DNA of 64,000 nt from the NCBI GenBank assembly GCA_963835685.1, contig CAWIGI010000014.1, forward strand, positions 276,131 through 340,130. Direction: 5' to 3'. Position 1 is the first letter of the stretch; every line of letters begins with the position of its first letter. The notes under the pieces were generated by a model, which saw nothing but the letters and a program-made list of their open reading frames with translations, was not told where the DNA came from and searched no databases. Shown here one piece after another: positions 27,541-34,534 of the stretch. A program made the translations under genes and the position numbers. The stretch comes from DATAGF01 sp963835685 (lineage in GTDB: Bacteria; Actinomycetota; Thermoleophilia; Miltoncostaeales; Miltoncostaeaceae).

Positions 27541-27600
27541 ACCACCCTCCTCCAACGCGATGGATGCTGGCGCGCCCCCGGGCGGACGCTACTGGACGCC
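27536..27600. repeat. 65-bp imperfect direct repeat, copy 1
   Basis: GGCACACCACCCTCCTC, GCTGGCGCGCCCCC and GCGGACGCTACTGGACGCC recur in the same order at 28884-28947 with small differences between the blocks. The two copies flank the LPG-synthase-type gene, and each borders a broken gene on the minus strand. Confidence 0.7.
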
Positions 27601-27707
27601 TCGACTCCCCGCCTGACCGGCATGAGCCTCCCGGCGGAACCTAGGATTGCCGGGAACGGGCGTCGGTCGGGCTGGCATCTCTTCACCACAATCCTCGTTC
27701 CGCCAAC

Positions 27708-28658
27708 GTGCTCGGTGACCTCTGGGACTGGGTCGTCAACGTCTTCGGGCGCATGGGCGACATCTCGATCCAATGGCTCCTTCTGGCGCTGGCTCTGAAG
27801 ACGGCCGAGTCGGCGTTCCTCGCGGTCGGCTGGCGGAACATCCTGCGGGCGGCCTACCCGAGCGCGGGGCTGTCGTTCAAGACCGCATGGGGCGCGTCAC
27901 AGGGCGGAACCGCGATCAACGCCGTCGCGCCGGCGCAGGCGGGGACGGTCGCGACGATCGGCATCTTCCGCTCGAGCATCCCCGGCTCGACGGTCGCGGG
28001 AGTGACGTCGGCCACCGTCGTCCAGGCCCTGTTCTTCACCGTCCTGAGCGTCCTCGCGCTGATCGCGGTGGCGATCTTCCGGCCGCGGACCGTGTCGACG
28101 GGCTCGCCCTCCGACGAGGCCGGCGGCTTGGTCGCCTCCCACCCGGTCCTCGTGGCGGTCGGCGTCCTGGTGGTCGTCGTCGTCCTCGTCCTGCTCTGGC
28201 CCCGCCTGAAGCCGCGGCTCCTCGACACCTGGCACAAGGCCAAGGCGGGCCTCGCGATCTTTCGCGACTGGCGCCGTTACGTGCTGGAGGTGGCGCTGCC
28301 CTCGGCGGCCTCCTACGGCTGCCGCACCGGCGTCAACGTCGTCTTCATGGCGGCCTTCGACATCCCCGTCACCGCCTTCACCGTCTTCCTGGTCGCGTCG
28401 TCCCACATGCTCTCGGGGCTCTTCTCGATCACGCCGGGCGGGATCGGACAGACCCAGGCCCTCGACGCCGTCACGCTGCGCGGCCACGCCCGGAGCGAGG
28501 ACATCGCGGCGTTCTCGATCACCCAGGACGCCGTCCTCACGATCTGGAACATCGTGCTCGGCATCGCGGTCATGCTCTGGGCGTTCGGCTACGGGCAGGT
28601 CAAGGAGCTGCTCTCGAGGAAGGACGAGAAAAAGGTCGAGGAGCAGCCCGGCGTCTGA
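27708..28658 (+). CDS. lysylphosphatidylglycerol synthase TM-region (UPF0104) protein
   Basis: 316 residues with about seven to eight membrane helices (for example VTSATVVQALFFTVLSVLAL, VLVAVGVLVVVVVLVLLWP, TQDAVLTIWNIVLGIAVML) and a charged cytoplasmic tail. GGTAINAVAPAQAG, LSGLFSITPGGIGQTQAL and SAASYGCRTGVNVVFMAAF match the YbhN/AglD-like LPG_synthase_TM family. That family includes the flippase half of MprF, but this protein lacks the synthase domain. A role in lipid or glycolipid transfer is inferred. GTG start at 27708. It is flanked by the two 65-bp repeats. Confidence 0.82.
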   Translation: MLGDLWDWVVNVFGRMGDISIQWLLLALALKTAESAFLAVGWRNILRAAYPSAGLSFKTAWGASQGGTAINAVAPAQAGTVATIGIFRSSIPGSTVAGVTSATVVQALFFTVLSVLALIAVAIFRPRTVSTGSPSDEAGGLVASHPVLVAVGVLVVVVVLVLLWPRLKPRLLDTWHKAKAGLAIFRDWRRYVLEVALPSAASYGCRTGVNVVFMAAFDIPVTAFTVFLVASSHMLSGLFSITPGGIGQTQALDAVTLRGHARSEDIAAFSITQDAVLTIWNIVLGIAVMLWAFGYGQVKELLSRKDEKKVEEQPGV

Positions 28659-28682
28659 ATCAGCAGGCCCCGCGCGGCGCTC

Positions 28683-28900
28683 TCACACACCCCGGTAGCG
28701 AACGTCGACGACGCGGGAGCCGAACGTCCGCGTCCCGGCCAGCTCCAGGTCGATCCTCTCGTCCAGGGGCCGGGAAGTACGGCGTGCCCGCACCCAGCAC
28801 GACCGGGCTGACGAAGAGCCGGTACTCGTCGATGAGCCCCAGCTTCATGCAGGTGGAGGCCAGGCCCGCGCCACCGACGGCCAGGCACACCACCCTCCTC
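28683..28900 (-). pseudogene. dihydrofolate reductase/RibD-C family, C-terminal fragment
   Basis: LAVGGAGLASTCMKLGLID, EYRLFVSPVVLGAGTPYFP and, after a frameshift near 28770 repaired by one CG, LDERIDLELAGTRTFGS. These are the last 70 residues of RibD C-terminal-domain reductases. The N-terminal two thirds are absent; upstream sequence changes abruptly at copy 2 of the 65-bp repeat. A non-functional remnant. Confidence 0.7.
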
Positions 28901-28947
28901 GATGCCGTGGCTGGCGCGCCCCCCAATTGCGGACGCTACTGCACGCC
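28884..28947. repeat. 65-bp imperfect direct repeat, copy 2
   Basis: Second copy of the repeat at 27536-27600. The edge of the copy coincides with the 5' break of the RibD-like fragment, which supports recombination at or insertion via this sequence. Confidence 0.7.
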
Positions 28948-28997
28948 CGGGGCTCCCGCACCAACCCACGGGTGTGGGGCCGTGCGGCGCCGCGAGG

Positions 28998-29276
28998 CTA
29001 CGAGGCGGTCTCCCCCACGTGCTCGACCTCGGTGATCTCGGGCGGGCCCTTGAGGCCGGCCGAGGCCATGATCTCGCGGGTCCGCGGGTCCGCCAGGAAC
29101 CGCTCGAAGCCCTCCTTGGTCCAGTCGAACAGGACCAGCACCTCGTCCTGGACCTCCTTGTTCCGGAGCACCCTGGCCCCGGTGGAGCCGAACGTGCGCC
29201 GGTGCTCGGCGCCCGCGGTCGTGAACATCGACCAGAACTGGTCGAAGTCCCCGATCTTCACCCTCGCCAGAAGCAC
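28998..29276 (-). CDS. small dimeric alpha/beta-barrel (ABM-like) protein
   Basis: 92 residues: VLLARVKIGDFDQFWSMF, VLRNKEVQDEVLVLFDW, FERFLADPRTREIMASAGL. The order (short strand, helix, central strand with LFDW, helix with DP.TREIM) is that of stand-alone antibiotic-biosynthesis monooxygenase-like proteins, common small actinobacterial genes without known substrate. GTG 29276 follows GAGGAGG by six bases. Confidence 0.7.
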   Translation of the reverse strand: MLLARVKIGDFDQFWSMFTTAGAEHRRTFGSTGARVLRNKEVQDEVLVLFDWTKEGFERFLADPRTREIMASAGLKGPPEITEVEHVGETAS

Positions 29277-29380
29277 GCCAGCCTCCTCTCGCGTATTCGG
29301 GATGGCTCCGCCCACCTTACGGCGACCCCCGGCCGGCGGACAGCGCGTAGGATCGCTGCGACCGACGAGGAGGCGGCCGC

Positions 29381-29623
29381 GTGGAGAGCGGACACCAGGA
29401 GCTGGGGGCCATCCCCCTCGAGGCCGTCGCCCGCGCGCGCGGCTGGTCGGATGGACAGACCTACAACGCCAAGCGGCTGATCGACGGCGGCATGGGGGAG
29501 CGCCTCGGCTACAAGGCCTTCGAGGAGACCAGCCTCGGCGGCGGCGAGGAGGAGCTCGCCGGGGAGGGGTGGGTCTACTACCTCTACGAGGACCGCGTCG
29601 CGGAGGTCGCGGACCTGATCTGA
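29381..29623 (+). CDS. 80-residue conserved protein, copy 1
   Basis: 80 residues: ARARGWSDGQTYNAKRLID, GERLGYKAFEETSLGG and EGWVYYLYEDRVAEVADLI. A same-length paralogue at 60518-60760 shares most positions (ARGWSDAQVYNARRLIDGGL, EGWVYYLYEERIQEV). TAGGAT at 29347-29352 and a GACGAGGAGG ribosome site precede the GTG, the same promoter style as in copy 2. The helix followed by a tyrosine-rich C-terminal strand is not recognised. This copy lies inside the integrated element. Confidence 0.7.
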   Translation: MESGHQELGAIPLEAVARARGWSDGQTYNAKRLIDGGMGERLGYKAFEETSLGGGEEELAGEGWVYYLYEDRVAEVADLI

Positions 29624-29639
29624 GCCCCGGCAGCGGGCG

Positions 29640-30501
29640 TCAGGGGCCGTCTGGGACGATGAGGTCGATCTCGCGGAGGCGGTCCGGGTCGGCGATGACC
29701 TCGACCGCGGTGATCCTGCCCCCACGGGTGGTGAAGTCGAGGACGGCCCGCGGCCGGCCGCCCGGCGCCCAGACCGCCGCCGCCCAGCCGTGCAGGAGCG
29801 CCGGCCTGGCGCCGCGGGCGTGTTGCAGGAAGGCGGCGACGCCCTCCGCCCCCCGGGCCTCCTTGGCCGCGCCCAGCCTGACGGCCTGCGCGTCGGCGCG
29901 GAGGACGACCTCGGGGTCGAGGAGGGCGAGCAGCGCGTCGAAGTCGCCGTGGCGGGCCGCGGCGAGGAAGGCGTCGACGAGGGTGGACTGGCGGAGCCGG
30001 TCGGCCTCGGCCGGTCGCGTCCTGGCGTTGCACGCGGCGCGGGCGCGGCTCGCCAGCTGGCGGGTCGCCGGCGTGCTGCGGCCGACGATCGGCGCGATCT
30101 CGTCGAAGGGGACGCGAAGATGTCGTGCAGGACGAAGGCGACGCGCTCGGCGGGCGTGAGGGTGTCGAGCACGACCAGGAGCGCGAGCCCGACCGAGTCG
30201 GCCAGCAGCGCCTCGTGCTCGGGGTCGGACCGTCTCGCGGGCGGCTCGGGCAGGTCCGGCGGCGAGCGGACTCGGGCCGCGACCTCCGGGCCTGGAGTAT
30301 GTTCAGGCACACCCGGGAGACGACGGTGGTGAGCCAGCTCGCCGAGGTTGTCGATCGCGTCGGTGTCCGAGCGGCTGAGGCGGATCCAGGCCTCCTGGAC
30401 GGCGTCGTCGGCGTCGCTCGGGGAGCCCAGGATCCGGTAGGCGATCGCCCGCAGGCGCGGCGGTGCTGCTCGAAGCGCTCGGCGAGCCGGTCGTAACTCA
30501 T
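29640..30501 (-). CDS. ECF sigma factor with SnoaL domain, SigJ-type (frameshifted)
   Basis: Pieces in three frames assemble into MSYDRLAERFEQHR, RLRAIAYRILGSPSDADDAV, QEAWIRLSRSDTDAIDNLGE, WLTTVVSRVCLNILQARRSR, LTPAERVAFVLHDIF and a C-terminal SnoaL-like domain ending REIDLIVPDGP. Shifts near 30336 and 30460 are repaired by one and two CG respectively. SigJ-type factors carry the SnoaL domain in place of a separate anti-sigma. ATG 30501 is divergent from the SDR-SRPBCC gene, a possible target. Probably intact in the organism. Confidence 0.78.
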
Positions 30502-30592
30502 CGGTCACATTCCTCGCTCGCGGTCGGTCTCACACACACAAGACCGGCGGCGCGACCGCGCCGATCGGGACCGAACACACAGGAGGACATCC

Positions 30593-31418
30593 ATGACATC
30601 ACCCATCCTGGTCACCGGCGGCACGGGCACGCTCGGGCGCCTGCGTCGTCCCGCGGCTGCGCGACGCCGGCCGCGCCGTGCGGGTGCTCAGCCGGCAGCG
30701 GCGGCGAGTCCGGCGACGGCATCGAGCTCGTGACCGGCGACCTGGCGACGGGCGAGGGGATCGAGGCCGCGGTGGAGGGAGCCGAGACCATCGTCCACCT
30801 CGCGGGCCCAGCAAGGGCGACGAGGAGAAGGCCGCGAACCTGGTCGAGGCGGCCTCGCGGGCCGGGACGCGGCACCTGGTGTACATCTCGGTCGTCGGCG
30901 CCGACCGGATCGCCGTCGTCAGCGGCGTCGACCGCGCCATGTTCGGCTACTTCGCGTCGAAGCTCGCCGCCGAGCGCGTCGTGGCCGAGTCCGGCCTGCC
31001 CTGGACGACGCTGCGCGCGACCCAGTTCCACGACCTGATCCTGATGGCCGCGCAGCAGATGGCGAGGATGCCGGTGATGCCGGTCCCGGCCCGGGCCGTT
31101 CGCACGGCGTTAGAACCGCCGGGTGAGGTGGGCTCGACGTACCACATGGAGCGTGAGCTTCCGGGCGGGCGGGCCGAGAACGAGATCGAGATCATCGACC
31201 GCGAGCCGCAGCGGGAATTCGCGATGCGCACGACCTCGGGACCGACGCCCTTTGTCTACCGCTACCGCTTCTCTCCCGAGCGCGGCGGGACGCGCCTCGA
31301 CCTGGAGGCGGCAGGCGAGTTGGAGGGCGTCGCGGCCCGGCTGGGCCCGCTCGCGGCGCGCGCGGTCAAGCGGGGAGTTGACGACAACCTCGCGAGGCTC
31401 AGGCGGATCCTCACCTGA
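30593..31418 (+). pseudogene. chimera: NAD(P)-binding SDR N-terminus fused to SRPBCC C-terminus (frameshifted)
   Basis: It starts with AGGAGG and ATG 30593 (MTSPILVTGGTGTLGR, a Rossmann motif). Frameshifts near 30640-30820 are of the CG-loss type. The SDR reads NLVEAASRAGTRHLVYISVV, MFGYFASKLAAERVVAESGL and ends about residue 165 at PVMPVPARAV, where the substrate half should begin. Then, in frame, comes the C-terminal 95 residues of a SRPBCC protein (GSTYHMERELPGGRAENEIE, FVYRYRFSPERGGTRLDLEA). Both halves are incomplete, so this looks like a deletion fusion. Activity is doubtful. Confidence 0.65.
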
Positions 31419-31567
31419 CGAGCCGGTCACCCGCCCATCATCTCGGCGGATCGGGCGAGCGAGATGCCTGCCGAGGAGGTCAGCCTGGCGCCCGCCAGCA
31501 GCTGTCCGGCGCCGCGTTGGTCACCGACGTCGGGGCCTCCTCCTGCGGCGCGCCTCCTGCGGGGCGA

Positions 31568-32263
31568 TCACGCGGTCTTGCCGTACGCGTCGTGGTAGTT
31601 CCACCACTCGTACGGCGGGGTCTGCGGATAGCCCTCCGGCGAGTCCTCCCATGCCTCCTGGCGCCCGAGCGCGGTGATGTCCAGGTAGCTCCAGGTGCTT
31701 CCCATCGCCTCGTCGCCGCGGCTGTCGATGAAGTAGGTGCGGAAGATCCGCTCGCCGTCGCGGATGAAGGCGTTGGTGCCGTGCCACTCGTCGACGCCGA
31801 AGTCTTTGTCGAAGTCGTCCGTGATCGTGTACCACGGGATCGGCTCCCAGCCCATGCGCTCCTTCAGGCCCTGGATCTCGGCCTGGGGGGCGCGCGAAAC
31901 GAACGCGAGCGTCGTGTCCCGCGCGTTCAGGTGGGCGGGGTGCGCGACCTGGTCGGCGACGAAGGAGCAGCCCACGCAGGCCCGCTCCGGGTACGCGCCG
32001 CCCCCCTCCGGGTAAGTGGTGACGTCCGGCGCGTAGAAGGCGCGGTAGACGATCAGCTGGCGGCGCCCCTCGAACAGGTCGAGCAGGCTCGCCGGGCCGT
32101 CCGGGCCCTCGAAGCGGTAGTCCTTCTCCACCGCCATCCACGGCATCCGGCGGCGCTGGGCGGCCAGCGCGTCGCGGGCGCGGGTCAGCTCCTTCTCCTT
32201 GACCAGCAGCTCCTGGCGGGCGGCCTCCCACTCCTGCGGTGACACGATCGGCGGAGTCTTCAT
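31568..32263 (-). CDS. DUF899 family thioredoxin-like protein
   Basis: 231 residues. It has the DUF899 pattern: VSPQEWEAARQELLVKEKEL, ALAAQRRRMPWMAVEKDYRF, LLDLFEGRRQLIVYRAFYAP, CVGCSFVADQV with a CxxC, WYTITDDFDKDFGVDEWHG and a C-terminal YEWWNYHDAYG. The fold is thioredoxin-like and the CVGC may be redox-active. The family often travels with SigJ-type sigma factors and SnoaL/SRPBCC genes, as here. ATG 32263 has AAGGAGGACA upstream. Confidence 0.85.
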   Translation of the reverse strand: MKTPPIVSPQEWEAARQELLVKEKELTRARDALAAQRRRMPWMAVEKDYRFEGPDGPASLLDLFEGRRQLIVYRAFYAPDVTTYPEGGGAYPERACVGCSFVADQVAHPAHLNARDTTLAFVSRAPQAEIQGLKERMGWEPIPWYTITDDFDKDFGVDEWHGTNAFIRDGERIFRTYFIDSRGDEAMGSTWSYLDITALGRQEAWEDSPEGYPQTPPYEWWNYHDAYGKTA

Positions 32264-32529
32264 CGCGGCCTGTCCTCCTTCAGGTACTCGTCCAAGACGC
32301 CGAACAGGCGCCCCGGTCGTGGATGTTCGTCGAGGGGGTCAAAGACGTGCCCTCGCCACTTCTACTGGGTTTGGGCACCACTCGAGACGAGAAGTGAACG
32401 GCGAGGTGAGCGAGCCCTCGGGGTGCGCCCTGATCCGTTTGGCGCCGTCTCGCCGGGTGACCGCGAAAGCAGCGAGTCGCTGCCGCTGTCCATGGATGGG
32501 AACAGTGAGGTTGGACTGCTGCTGCTCTT

Positions 32530-32580
32530 CGCGCAAAGCAAGAGCGAAACCTTGGGCTTGGCCGCTTCTGCTGCTCGTCC
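32530..32580 (+). repeat. 51-bp inverted repeat, left copy
   Basis: The sequence from CGCGCAAAGCAAGAGCGAAA to GCTGCTCGTCC matches the reverse complement of 37448-37498 at 49 of 51 positions (mismatches at 32567-32568). The two copies face each other across 4.9 kb holding two hydrolase genes and a LuxR regulator. No transposase lies between them. Confidence 0.8.
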
Positions 32581-32676
32581 CAAGCGGTCGTGAGTCCAGT
32601 CCTCGCAGGAGCGCCTGCTGTTCGTCCCTGAGCGAGCGTCTCTGGCCTCGGCACGGCGGATCATGGGCTAGCCGCA

Positions 32677-32707
32677 CGACGTACGTCACTGGAATGACCG
32701 ACGTACG
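32677..32707. promoter_or_regulatory. repeated CGACGTACG, candidate operator
   Basis: CGACGTACG occurs at 32677 and 32699, 22 bp apart (two helical turns), and CGTACGTCA faces TGACCGACGTACG as an imperfect palindrome. It lies 106 bp before the first hydrolase gene. It resembles sites bound by TetR-type dimers, but no TetR gene is in the unit. Confidence 0.35.
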
Positions 32708-32812
32708 AAAGTGTCGTCGCCGGACGCATGCACCTGGATCGGACGCCGGCCAAAGTCGCCGATGACCAAGCCGACCTCGTCCCGAGGCCGGCCAACGCTC
32801 AGGGGGTCATCC

Positions 32813-33525
32813 ATGACTGATGTGCAGAACATCGTGCTTGTGCACGGCGGGTTCGTCGATGGGTCCGGGTGGCAGGGCGTCTACGACCTGCTGACGGCGG
32901 ACGGGTTCAACGTGAGCGTCGTGCAGAACCAGACGCTCTCGCTCGAAAGCGACGTCCGAACCACCCACAACGTGCTCGACCTGCTGGACGGCCCGGCGAT
33001 CCTGGTCGGCCATTCATACGGCGGGGCGGTGATTTCGGAAGCCGGGCGCCACGAGCGCGTCGCCGGCCTGGTCTACATCGCGGCGTTCGCGCCCGATGCC
33101 GGTGAGTCGGTCAACACGCTGATCGCCGACCCGCCGCCCGGTGCGCCGGTGCCGCCGATCCTGCCGCCCGTCGATGGGTTCTTGTACCTTGACCGCGACA
33201 AGTTCGCGGCCTCGTTCGCGGCGGATGTCCCGGCCGGCTGGCGGCGTTCATGGCCGACTCGCAGGTCCCGTGGGGCGTCGAGGCGCTCGGCGGCGCCGTC
33301 AGCGAGCCTGCCTGGCGCAGCAAGCCGAGCTGGTACCTCGTCGCCACCGACGACCGCATGATCCCGCCGCCGGCGCAGCGCGCCATGTCCGAGCGGGCCG
33401 GCTCAACGATCATCGAGGCACTCGGCAGCCACTCGATCTACGTCTCGCAGCCGCACGCGACTGCCGATCTGATCACGCAGGCCGCCCGGGAGGCGCGCGT
33501 CGAGACCGCGGAGGCAATCCGATGA
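32813..33525 (+). CDS. alpha/beta hydrolase (one frameshift)
   Basis: About 237 residues. IVLVHGGFVDGSGWQGVYD carries the oxyanion HGG, the nucleophile elbow is LVGHSYGGAVISEAG, and LVYIAAFAPDAGES, WYLVATDDRMIPPPAQ (acid) and GSHSIYVSQP (His) complete the triad. The frame breaks near 33240 and is restored by two CG (LAAFMADSQVPWG). It belongs to the EstC/pyrethroid-hydrolase-like group often encoded next to sigma factors or LuxR genes. ATG 32813 follows AGGGGG; the stop overlaps the next ATG. Confidence 0.82.
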
Positions 33526-34350
33526 CGACAGCTCGAAACACCAACCCTCTGGGGCGCCGTGCGGCGGCGACGCTCGCGCTGATCGTCGCCCTGCTCGCCC
33601 TGGCCTTCGCAGTAGGGACTGCGGCAAGCTCATCCAGCAAGCCCAGGCGAGGCCAAGCCCACGATTGTGCTCGTGCACGGCGCCTGGGCGGACTCCTCGG
33701 GCTGGAACGACAGCGTCAAGAAGCTGCAGAGCAAGGGTTACACGGCGCTCGCCGTCGCCAACCCGCTTCGCAGTCTCCATGGAGACGCGGCCTATCTCTC
33801 CAGCGTGCTCGCCAGCATCGCTGGGCCGATCGTGCTCGTTGGCCACTCCTATGGGGGCATGGTGCTGACGAATGCGGCCACGGGAAACCCGAACGTCAAG
33901 GCACTCGTCTACATCGCCGCTTTCGCGCCCGACCAGGGCGAGAAGCAGATTGACCTCATCCTGAAGAACCCGGGCAGCCAGATCGGTCCGGACACGCTGA
34001 CGGTCCGGCCCTATCCGGGCGGCCTCGACAGCTACATCACCCCGAGTGTCTTCCATCGCATCTTCGCCCACGACGTGCCGAAGAGCACGGCTGCGGTGAT
34101 GGCCGCGACCCAGCGGCCGTTCGACCTCGCGATCCTCGAAGAACTCTCAGGCCCGCCAGCCTGGAGAACGATCCCCTCGTGGTACCTCATCGCCACCGAA
34201 GACCGCGCCATCCCGCCTGCCACCCAGCGGTTCATGGCCGATCGGGCCGGTGCGACAACCGCCGAAGTCCGGGCCTCGCACGTTCCGATGAACTCTCGGC
34301 CGTCCGCGGTGACCGATCTGATCCTCGACGCCGCCAACGCCGTCGGTTGA
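33522..34350 (+). CDS. exported alpha/beta hydrolase (one frameshift)
   Basis: A signal peptide (NPLGRRAAATLALIVALLAL, then AFAVGTAASS) is followed, after a break near 33647 repaired by one CG, by TIVLVHGAWADSSGWNDSV, LVGHSYGGMVLTNAA, LVYIAAFAPDQGEKQ, WYLIATEDRAIPPATQ and ASHVPMNSRPSA. It is a paralogue of the preceding gene with an export signal added. ATG 33522 overlaps the previous TGA. A cytoplasmic and an exported copy in one operon suggests a substrate met on both sides of the membrane; that is inference. Confidence 0.82.
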
Positions 34351-34534
34351 CTCTCCGCCTTCGTTCCCGGCCGGCCGCCGCACCCTTCACCGTGGCCGGC
34401 CGGGAAGGGCCTCTTCCCCGACTGGCGCCGACTGAGCGACGACGTCCACCTGCCAGACGTGCCGCGTCGGTTGAGCGGCCTCGCCACTGCCCGTTGTCAG
34501 CGCGAGCAGTGGTTTGTGGGAGGATCACCGCGCC

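Larger units (their letters stand above)
32264..32812. other. 549-bp intergenic region with inverted repeat and operator-like site
   Basis: No convincing gene on either strand. It contains the left copy of the 51-bp inverted repeat (32530-32580) and a repeated CGACGTACG site. AGGGGG at 32801-32806 is the ribosome site of the hydrolase gene that follows. Confidence 0.6.

Noticed and set aside
32339..32689. Gene encoding the SGQAQGFALALR peptide seen at 32.5 kb and 37.45 kb
   Set aside because: The shared peptide is only the translation of the inverted repeat on opposite strands; no start, ribosome site or family supports a gene.
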